In this document: positions 57,684 to 64,000 of the stretch, one piece after another
Layout: every line of letters begins with the position of its first letter
Position numbering within the stretch: position 1 is the first letter of the stretch
Position numbers and translations under genes: made by a program
Notes under the pieces: generated by a model
What the model was told of the DNA's origin: nothing
Database searches by the model: none
Seen by the model: the letters and a program-made list of their open reading frames with translations, nothing else
From: an uncultured Pelagibacteraceae bacterium
GTDB taxonomy: Bacteria; Pseudomonadota; Alphaproteobacteria; Pelagibacterales; Pelagibacteraceae
DNA length: 64,000 nucleotides
Reading direction: 5' to 3'
Assembly: GCA_902583585.1 (NCBI GenBank)
Contig: CACHWN010000005.1
Location: 1-64,000, forward strand

Positions 57684-57686
57684 TCT

Positions 57687-58694
57687 TTATGCAAAAACCT
57701 CACCCCATGTACCTTTTGTAGATGCTTTAGAATATTCTGTTGCTCTACCTTCGAAAAAGTTCATGTGCTCTACTCCGTTAAGCATAGTATCCAACCAAGT
57801 TAATGGATTTTTCTTAACGTCGTAAATAGGATTTAGACCTAATTGCTCTAATCTTCTATTACCAATAAATCTAATGTACTGTTTAACTTCATCCGCAGTT
57901 AAACCTTGCATTGGACCCATTTGAAAAGCAAGATCGATAAATGCGTCCTCGTGGTGAACAATTGTTTTACATGCTTCATAAATTTCGTTTTTTAATTTAT
58001 CGTTCCAAATTTGTGGTTCTTCTTTAATGAAATCTCTGAAGAGTCTAATCATAGAATTACAGTGCAAAGTTTCATCTCTAACTGACCAAGTTACTATTTG
58101 ACCCATACCTTTCATTTTATTAAATCTAGGGAAGTTTAATAAAATTGCAAAACTAGCAAACAGTTGTAAACCTTCTGTGAAAGCAGAGAATACTGCCATT
58201 GTCATTGCAATATTATGTTTTGATTTTACGTCAAAACCTTGCATATAATCGTATTTATCTTTCATTTCTTTATACTGTAAGAATGCTGAATACTCTGTTT
58301 CCGGCATACCGATAGTATCTAACAGATGCGAGTAAGCAGCAATGTGTACTGTCTCCATTGCAGCAAATGCTGTCATCATCATCAAAACTTCTGTTGGTTT
58401 AAATACAGTTGTGTAGTGTCTTAAATAACAGTTATTTACTTCAACATCTGCCTGAGTAAAAAATCTAAAGATGTGAGTTAAAAGATTTTTTTCTTCAACC
58501 GATAAATTTTTTTGCCAATCTCTAACATCGTCACCAAGGGGCACCTCCTCTGGCAGCCAGTGAATTCTTTGTTGAGTTAACCAGGCGTCATAACACCATG
58601 GATATCTAAAGGGTTTGTAAACTGGGTTTTCTACTAATAAGCCCATTTTATTAGGCTGGATTATTGTTGGTTTAGTTTTTTCTGCTACTGACAT
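57687..58694 (-). CDS. nrdB: Ribonucleotide reductase class Ia, beta subunit
   Basis: 335 aa from ATG 58694. The track's ATG at 58703 directly abuts the GAGGA site and is less likely; the second ATG has it 9 nt upstream. The metal ligands are TQADVEVNN (Asp), AMETVHIAAY (Glu, His and the radical Tyr spaced as in E. coli E115/H118/Y122), TEGLQLFASF (Glu) and RDETLHCNSM (Glu, His). It forms the diferric-tyrosyl radical. It overlaps nrdA by 10 nt. Confidence 0.94.
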   Translation of the reverse strand: MSVAEKTKPTIIQPNKMGLLVENPVYKPFRYPWCYDAWLTQQRIHWLPEEVPLGDDVRDWQKNLSVEEKNLLTHIFRFFTQADVEVNNCYLRHYTTVFKPTEVLMMMTAFAAMETVHIAAYSHLLDTIGMPETEYSAFLQYKEMKDKYDYMQGFDVKSKHNIAMTMAVFSAFTEGLQLFASFAILLNFPRFNKMKGMGQIVTWSVRDETLHCNSMIRLFRDFIKEEPQIWNDKLKNEIYEACKTIVHHEDAFIDLAFQMGPMQGLTADEVKQYIRFIGNRRLEQLGLNPIYDVKKNPLTWLDTMLNGVEHMNFFEGRATEYSKASTKGTWGEVFA

Positions 58695-60634
58695 GATAAA
58701 CATTCCTCATAGTTATTGCTTTCATTATTTGATTCTTGTTTTCCAGAGTAAACATTTTTTGTCACATCTGTTGAAGATCCATTGTTTACATTTTCAGCTC
58801 TCTGGATTGATTTGGATCTACAGTAATAAAGGCTTTTCAGACCTTTTTTCCATGCTTGAAAATGAATATCGTGAAGTTCTTTTTTATGAATATCTGCCGG
58901 AACAAAGATATTTACTGACTGTGCCTGTGAAATGTGAGGCGTTCTATCTGCACCAAGTTCAACAATCCATCTTTGATCAATTTCAAAAGCAGTTTTAAAT
59001 GTATCTTTCTCATTCGCAGTTAAAAAATTTAAATGTGATACGGATCCTTGATTGGTTGTTATAGTTGACCATACTTCATCTGTATCCTTATTATATTTTT
59101 GAAGTATCTTTTTTAAATATTTATTTCTTACATTAAAAGAACCTGATAGCGTTTTATGAGTATAGCTATTAGCAGCAATTGGTTCTATTCCCGGAGAAGA
59201 TCCTCCGCAAATAATTGAGATAGAGGCTGTTGGAGCTATTGCTGTTTTGTTTGAAAATCTCTCCTTCATTCCATATTCTGCCGCATCTGGACATGATCCT
59301 CTTTCATCAGCTAAAATCTTTGATGATTCATCAACTTTTTCTTGAATATTTTGGAATATTTTTTTGTTCCACACTTTGCTCATTACTGATCCAAAAGGAA
59401 TATTTTTTTGTTGGAAGTATGAGTGTAATCCCATAACTCCAAGACCAACACTTCTTTCTCTCATTGCTGAGTATTTTGCATGAGCAAATTCATCAGGGGC
59501 TCTATTGATAAAATCAGTCATAACATTATCTAAAAATCTCATTACGTCTTCAATGAATTGAGGATCATCTTTCCATTGATCGTAAGTATCTAAGTTTAAT
59601 GATGATAAACAACAGACTGCTGTTCTTTGGTTCCCTTCGTTGTCTATACCAGTTGGCAAAGTAATTTCACTGCAAAGATTAGATGTTTTAACTTTTAACC
59701 CGGCAAGTTTGTGATGCTGTGGAATTTGTCTGTTAACTGTATCAATGTAAACGATGTAAGGCTCACCAGTTTCAATTCTTGCAGTTAATAATCTTATCCA
59801 TAAATTTCTTGCTGGTATAGTTTGTTGAATAGATCCATCATAAGGACTTCTTAATGCCCACTGACCACCTGTTTCTACTGCTCTCATAAATTCATCTGTT
59901 ACTAAAACACCATGGTGTAAATTTAGAGATCTTCTATTCACGTCTCCACCAGTCGGCCTTCTCATTTCGATAAACTCTTCGATTTCAGGATGGTCAATTT
60001 GTAAATAACAAGCAGCTGAACCTCTTCTTAAAGAACCTTGACTAATTGCTAACGTTAAAGAGTCCATAACTTTGATGAATGGAATTATTCCAGAAGTTTT
60101 TCCAACTTTTCCTATTTTTTCTCCAATTGATCTCAAGTTACCCCAATAACTTCCGATGCCGCCACCTCTTGCTGCAAGCCATACATTTTCTTCCCAAAGG
60201 TTTGTAATGCCTTCTAAGCTGTCGCTTGCCTCGTTTAAAAAACATGAAATAGGCAATCCTCTCTCAGTTCCTCCATTGGATAAAACTGGTGTTGCTGGCA
60301 TAAACCAAAGATTACTTATATAATTATATATTCTTTGAGCGTGTAAATTGTCATCAGCATAAACACTTGCAACTCTTGCAAATAAATCTTGAAAACTCTC
60401 GTTCTGACCTAAATATCTATCCGTAAGTGTAGCTCTTCCAAAATCAGTTAGATTTGCATCTCTAGATCTATCTATCTTGATAGTTATACCCTTCTCGTTT
60501 TGAAATAATTCAGTCTCTCCTGATAAAGAAAACAAATCAGGCTTTTTAGGCCCGTTGTTCTTTAGTTCGTTTTGGTTTTTTTGGCTTAAAGAGTCGAAAG
60601 CTTTCTCTATTGCCAATGATACACTTTTATTCAT
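58685..60634 (-). CDS. nrdA: Ribonucleotide reductase class Ia, alpha subunit (no ATP-cone)
   Basis: 649 aa. The catalytic block SNLCSEITLPTG has the N-x-C-x-E residues, FNVRNKYLKK... is in the barrel, GLKSLYYCRS holds the radical-transfer Tyr pair, and the C-terminal ECLSCQ gives the C-x-x-C redox pair. The ~95-residue N-terminal ATP-cone of E. coli NrdA is absent; sequence enters the core near TDRYLGQNESFQDLFARVAS. The subunit makes dNDPs, with nrdB immediately downstream. Confidence 0.93.
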   Translation of the reverse strand: MNKSVSLAIEKAFDSLSQKNQNELKNNGPKKPDLFSLSGETELFQNEKGITIKIDRSRDANLTDFGRATLTDRYLGQNESFQDLFARVASVYADDNLHAQRIYNYISNLWFMPATPVLSNGGTERGLPISCFLNEASDSLEGITNLWEENVWLAARGGGIGSYWGNLRSIGEKIGKVGKTSGIIPFIKVMDSLTLAISQGSLRRGSAACYLQIDHPEIEEFIEMRRPTGGDVNRRSLNLHHGVLVTDEFMRAVETGGQWALRSPYDGSIQQTIPARNLWIRLLTARIETGEPYIVYIDTVNRQIPQHHKLAGLKVKTSNLCSEITLPTGIDNEGNQRTAVCCLSSLNLDTYDQWKDDPQFIEDVMRFLDNVMTDFINRAPDEFAHAKYSAMRERSVGLGVMGLHSYFQQKNIPFGSVMSKVWNKKIFQNIQEKVDESSKILADERGSCPDAAEYGMKERFSNKTAIAPTASISIICGGSSPGIEPIAANSYTHKTLSGSFNVRNKYLKKILQKYNKDTDEVWSTITTNQGSVSHLNFLTANEKDTFKTAFEIDQRWIVELGADRTPHISQAQSVNIFVPADIHKKELHDIHFQAWKKGLKSLYYCRSKSIQRAENVNNGSSTDVTKNVYSGKQESNNESNNYEECLSCQ

Positions 60635-60668
60635 ATATTCCTTGTTTTTACCTGATTTGTTAACAAAA

Positions 60669-60684
60669 CAACTACATGTTGTGT
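60669..60684. promoter_or_regulatory. NrdR-box-like site upstream of nrdA
   Basis: On the minus strand ACACAACATGTAGTTG fits the NrdR consensus ACACWATATATWGTGT at 12 of 16 positions, including all highly conserved ones (C4, A6, A8, T9, T11, G13). It lies 35 bp before the nrdA start. NrdR represses ribonucleotide reductase genes when dATP is high. The nrdR gene itself is not in this window. Confidence 0.65.
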
Positions 60685-60697
60685 TACAGTTATGTTA

Positions 60698-60713
60698 ATA
60701 TACCATATAACAT
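60698..60713. promoter_or_regulatory. Possible second, weaker NrdR-like site
   Basis: Minus strand ATGTTATATGGTATAT matches the NrdR consensus at about 10 of 16 positions but misses the key C4, T11 and G13. NrdR boxes usually occur in pairs about 31-32 bp apart, and this one is 29 bp from the first. I list it only because paired boxes are the rule. Confidence 0.35.
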
Positions 60714-60820
60714 CGAAATCAATAGAACATTATAAGAACATCTGATTAATTTTGCAAGTGGAAAGTTTTGTTAATAAACATTTAATAACAAATACCTATA
60801 TTCTCTAGTATTTATTACTA

Positions 60821-62263
60821 ATGAAAATCAATCCAAATGGTTTTAGAGAGTACGACGCTAGGTGGGTCTTTGAAAAAGATATCGATATTGAGGGAATCAC
60901 TAATTTAGGCAAAGGCCTTGGAACTCAAATAATAAGTTATACCAAAAAAAATAATCCGAGAGTAACAGTTGGTCATGATTATAGGTCATACAGTGAGAAA
61001 ATCAAAAAAGCTTTAACTGAGGGTTTAATTTCAACTGGATGCAATGTTGAAGATGTAGGTTTATCTCTTTCTCCAATGGTTTATTTTGCTCAGTTTAATT
61101 TAAACTCAGACGCAATAGCTATGGTAACTGCTAGTCATAATGAAAACGGTTGGACAGGAGTTAAAATGGGCATTCAAAAAGGTTTAACACATGCACCAGA
61201 GGAAATGGCAACTCTAAAAGATATCACTTTAAATGAAAAATTTTTAAATGGAAAAGGTTCAGTAAAAAAAATTGATGATTTTAAGGACGTATATATTCAC
61301 GATTTAATAAAGAAGAATAGATTAAATAAAAAGATTAAAGCCGTAGTTGCTTGTGGAAACGGGACAGCAGGAATATTTGCACCAGAAATTTTAAAAGGTA
61401 TTGGATGCGAAGTCATAGAATTAGATTGTAATTTAGATTGGTCATTTCCAAAATATAATCCAAATCCTGAAGATCTTGAAATGCTCCATGCTATTTCAAA
61501 AGCTGTAAAAGATAATAAAGCAGATATTGGATTTGGTTTTGATGGAGATGGAGATAGATGTGGAGTAATAGATGAGCAAGGAAATGAAATATTCTCAGAT
61601 AAAATTGGGTTACTAATTGCAAGAAATCTTTCAAGTAAACATAAGGATTCAAAATTTATCGTTGATGTAAAATCGACTGGGCTATTTAAAAATGATAAAA
61701 TCTTGAAAGAAAATAATTGTGAAACTATATATTGGAAAACCGGACATTCACACATCAAAAGGAAAGTTAATAAGGAAAAAGCATTAGCAGGTTTTGAGAA
61801 GAGTGGGCATTTTTTCTTTAATCAACCTTTAGGTTATGGTTATGATGATGGGATTAATTCAGCAATACAAGTTTGCCGCCTCATCGTAGATCAAAATAAA
61901 AAAATGAGTGAAATTATAAGATCATTACCAGTAACTTATCAAACCCCAACAATGGCTCCTTATTGTAAAGATGAAGAGAAATATAAAGTAGTTGATGAAA
62001 TGGTAAAAGAGGTAAATAAATTAAAAGATGAGGATATTAAAATTGATAATCAAAGTATTATAGAAGTATTGACAGTTAATGGTGTGAGATTTTCCCTAGA
62101 GGATGGGTCATGGGGCTTAATAAGAGCATCATCAAATAAGCCTTCTTTAGTTATTGTGACTGAGAGCACCAAATCTAATGAGAGTAAAAAAAAAATATTT
62201 GAATTTATAGATAATCTTTTACAAAAAACTGGAAAGATTGGAGATTATGATCAAAAAATTTAG
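60821..62263 (+). CDS. Phosphomannomutase/phosphoglucomutase
   Basis: 480 aa alpha-D-phosphohexomutase. The phosphoserine loop is VTASHNENGWTGVKMG, the Mg loop is FGFDGDGDRCGVID, the sugar-binding motif is GFEKSGHFFF, and the phosphate-binding C-terminal loop has SLEDGSWGLIRASSNKP. Domain layout fits AlgC/ManB enzymes that act on mannose or glucose phosphates for glycan building. Sugar preference cannot be decided. It is divergent from nrdA across a 186-bp spacer. Confidence 0.9.
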   Translation: MKINPNGFREYDARWVFEKDIDIEGITNLGKGLGTQIISYTKKNNPRVTVGHDYRSYSEKIKKALTEGLISTGCNVEDVGLSLSPMVYFAQFNLNSDAIAMVTASHNENGWTGVKMGIQKGLTHAPEEMATLKDITLNEKFLNGKGSVKKIDDFKDVYIHDLIKKNRLNKKIKAVVACGNGTAGIFAPEILKGIGCEVIELDCNLDWSFPKYNPNPEDLEMLHAISKAVKDNKADIGFGFDGDGDRCGVIDEQGNEIFSDKIGLLIARNLSSKHKDSKFIVDVKSTGLFKNDKILKENNCETIYWKTGHSHIKRKVNKEKALAGFEKSGHFFFNQPLGYGYDDGINSAIQVCRLIVDQNKKMSEIIRSLPVTYQTPTMAPYCKDEEKYKVVDEMVKEVNKLKDEDIKIDNQSIIEVLTVNGVRFSLEDGSWGLIRASSNKPSLVIVTESTKSNESKKKIFEFIDNLLQKTGKIGDYDQKI

Positions 62264-63090
62264 AGTTTAACATATTCGTATAAAAATCTAGTTCCAATAA
62301 CTATAAGAAACAGTCCAAAATATTTTGTCATTCTCATTTTATCGACTCTATGGCTAGCTTTTGCTCCAAGTCTTGCCATGAATGCGGTAATAGGAAAAAA
62401 AACTAAAAAGGCAGGAATATTCAAAAATCCAATACTCAAAGGTAAATCAGCATCTAGGTATGAGCCGGAGATTAAAAACCCCCCTGCGCCAAATAAAGCA
62501 ATAATAAAACCAATTGCAGCTGCACTACCAATAGCTTTATTTATTGGATAACCGAAAAATTTTAAAATTGGTACATTCATAACAGCTCCACCAATGCCCA
62601 TTGGTGCAGAAATAAAACCGCTTACAATACCTGAAATGGCTTTTGAGAATAATCCTATTTTGATTTCTATATTTGTCTCTTTTTCTTTTAAGAAAAGTAA
62701 GTAAAACGCAAGAACATATACAATTATAGTAAAAAATAATATCAAAGGTTTTGTTTCTAAGCTTGCAGCGAAAATTGTTCCTAGAATTACTCCAGTAGCA
62801 ACAAAAAACCCAAAACCTTTTACAATACTAAAATCTACAGCTTTGTGTTGATGGTGGGTTAGTACAGAAACTGTTGAGGTAGGTATAATAATTCCAAATG
62901 AGGTTCCTACTGCTAAATGCATAACATAAGCTGTTTCTATTCCAGAAAAACTGAATATATAAAACAATATAGGGACTGTTACTAATCCTCCCCCAATACC
63001 AAAAAGTCCAGCCGCAAACCCTGCAGGTATTGCTGTAGCAATCATTATTAAAACTAAATAAATTATTTCTGATTGAGAAAGGATATCCAA
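62260..63090 (-). CDS. TauE/SafE family transmembrane anion exporter
   Basis: 276 aa with about 8 transmembrane helices. The duplicated family motif appears as GFAAGLFGIGGGLVTVPILFYIF at the N-terminus and GIVSGFISAPMGIGGAVMNVPIL in the second half. Members export sulfite, sulfoacetate or related organic acids. The substrate is not inferable from neighbours. It overlaps the convergent phosphohexomutase stop by 4 nt. Confidence 0.88.
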   Translation of the reverse strand: MDILSQSEIIYLVLIMIATAIPAGFAAGLFGIGGGLVTVPILFYIFSFSGIETAYVMHLAVGTSFGIIIPTSTVSVLTHHQHKAVDFSIVKGFGFFVATGVILGTIFAASLETKPLILFFTIIVYVLAFYLLFLKEKETNIEIKIGLFSKAISGIVSGFISAPMGIGGAVMNVPILKFFGYPINKAIGSAAAIGFIIALFGAGGFLISGSYLDADLPLSIGFLNIPAFLVFFPITAFMARLGAKASHRVDKMRMTKYFGLFLIVIGTRFLYEYVKL

Positions 63091-63092
63091 AA

Positions 63093-64000
63093 CTATCTCT
63101 CTAAAGAAACAGGATTAGTTTTTCTAACTTGATCCATAATATGATTTACTTTTTGTAAATCCGCATCTCTTATGCACATATTTTTAGATAGATATTGTTT
63201 CCAAGTTTTTGAACCATTTTGCCCATGAAACAAACCAACCGTATGTCTCATAATATGATTTAACTGCACACCTTTTGATGTTTGTTCTTGAATATAAGGA
63301 ATTAGATTTTCCATTACTTCTGTTCTTGTCGGTACATTTTCATTTTTAAAAATTTCTTTTTCAATATCTGCCAAAAAATAAGGTGAGTGATATATAGCTC
63401 TACCAATCATCACTCCGTCTACTTTTGTTAAATGATTTTTAATTTCTTCTGTTGTTTTTACTCCTCCATTAATAATTATCTCATCATCTTTAAAATAATT
63501 TTTCAATTTGTAAACAAAATCATATTTCAATGGTGGAATATTTAGATTTTCTTTTGGTGTTAGTTTTTTAAGTAAAGCTTTTCTTGCGTGAATTATAAAT
63601 TTTTTTGAACCTGCATCTTTAGTGGTTTGAATAAAAGATTTTAAAAATTCAAAATTTTCAACATCGTTGTAACCAATTCTTGTTTTGATTGTAACAGGTA
63701 ATTTAGTTGCTTTAGTCATTGCTTCAATACATTTAGCTACAAGATCTGGTTCTTGCATGAGACATGCGCCAAATTTATTTTTTTGAACTTTTTTACTTGG
63801 GCAGCCTAAATTTAAATTTATTTCCTTATATCCGTAGTCTTCAGAAATCTTACATGCTTCAGCAAGCTCGTTTGGATTCGATCCACCGACTTGAAGAGTA
63901 ACTGGATTATTTATTTTTTTAAAGGAAAGTAGTTTAGATCTATCACCTCTTATAATTGCATTAGCAACAATCATCTCGGTGTATAAATGTATGTTTTTAC
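63093..64000 (-). CDS. dusA: tRNA-dihydrouridine synthase A, N-terminus cut by window end
   Basis: The track starts at an internal Met (63974), but the frame stays open to the window edge and reads KNIHLYTEMIVANAI, which matches the conserved region that follows the DusA N-terminus. The FMN/tRNA-binding core shows INLNLGCPSKKVQKNKFGACLM, with the catalytic Cys in the GACLM segment, and VMIGRAIYHSPYFLADI. It reduces uridines 20/20a in the tRNA D loop. The first residues lie beyond base 64000. Confidence 0.93.
   Translation of the reverse strand, partial: KNIHLYTEMIVANAIIRGDRSKLLSFKKINNPVTLQVGGSNPNELAEACKISEDYGYKEINLNLGCPSKKVQKNKFGACLMQEPDLVAKCIEAMTKATKLPVTIKTRIGYNDVENFEFLKSFIQTTKDAGSKKFIIHARKALLKKLTPKENLNIPPLKYDFVYKLKNYFKDDEIIINGGVKTTEEIKNHLTKVDGVMIGRAIYHSPYFLADIEKEIFKNENVPTRTEVMENLIPYIQEQTSKGVQLNHIMRHTVGLFHGQNGSKTWKQYLSKNMCIRDADLQKVNHIMDQVRKTNPVSLER

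Noticed and set aside
58695-58703. Upstream ATG for nrdB
   Set aside because: It directly abuts the GAGGA ribosome binding site with no spacing; the second ATG has a normal distance.

Overview
The window is a strongly AT-rich, very compact bacterial chromosome segment. Gaps are mostly 0-60 bp, start/stop overlaps are frequent, and no stretch over 300 bp lacks a gene or a described element. The protein repertoire (small NH3-type NadE, monothiol glutaredoxin + BolA, class II DAHP synthase, ProX/ProW, Fur-type Zur, single tuf) and the gene density suggest a streamlined marine alphaproteobacterium of the SAR11/Pelagibacterales type. This placement is inference; no rRNA or marker phylogeny could be run.

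Region 1 (1-22,300, minus strand) is the translation/transcription core. Read 5'->3' on the minus strand it is tRNA-Tyr, tRNA-Gly, tuf, tRNA-Trp, secE, nusG, rplK, rplA, rplJ, rplL, an attenuator-like hairpin, rpoB and rpoC. After a 148-bp gap come rpsL, rpsG, fusA and then directly the S10/spc block rpsJ-rplC-rplD-rplW-rplB-rpsS-rplV-rpsC-rplP-rpmC-rpsQ-rplN-rplX-rplE-rpsN-rpsH (cut by the window edge). The str operon has no tuf copy and is joined to the S10 operon.

Region 2 (22,300-27,350) holds rlmB and tRNA-Thr (+), nadK and tRNA-Leu(UAA) (-). Next is a 1.49-kb insertion bounded by a 41-bp perfect direct repeat of the 5' half of tRNA-Leu. It carries one secreted trypsin-like protease and short phased repeats near its ends, resembling an att-flanked mini-island without an integrase. 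A GT9 glycosyltransferase and a CinA-type molybdopterin-binding-domain protein follow.

Region 3 (27,348-34,800, plus strand) is one long operon-like run: sfsA, map, purB, purC, purS, purQ, purL, bolA, grxD and a small membrane-anchored protein.

Region 4 (34,797-45,900, minus strand) carries a polytopic GT-C-like membrane protein, rpsD, trmJ, cimA, cysS, nadE, class II DAHP synthase, a short beta-carbonic-anhydrase-like protein, glmS and an acetyltransferase-only glmU.

Region 5 (45,929-50,313, plus strand) carries gph, a LysE-family exporter, prpB, prpC, a 59-aa two-helix membrane ORF missing from the ORF track, and a homocysteine S-methyltransferase.

Region 6 (50,314-64,000) has proX-proW without the ATPase gene, then a zinc-uptake module (znuC-znuB-zur divergent from znuA, with two Zur-box-like palindromes between). 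After that come a divergent pair of circularly permuted ATP-grasp protein and proteasome-type peptidase, nrdA-nrdB with a NrdR-box-like site, a phosphohexomutase, a TauE/SafE exporter and a dusA truncated by the window end.

The least ordinary signals are the tRNA-Leu mini-island with its phased repeats, the ATP-grasp/peptidase pair without its usual partners, the single-domain GlmU and the hidden 59-aa ORF. I saw no CRISPR array, transposase, integrase or rRNA gene.
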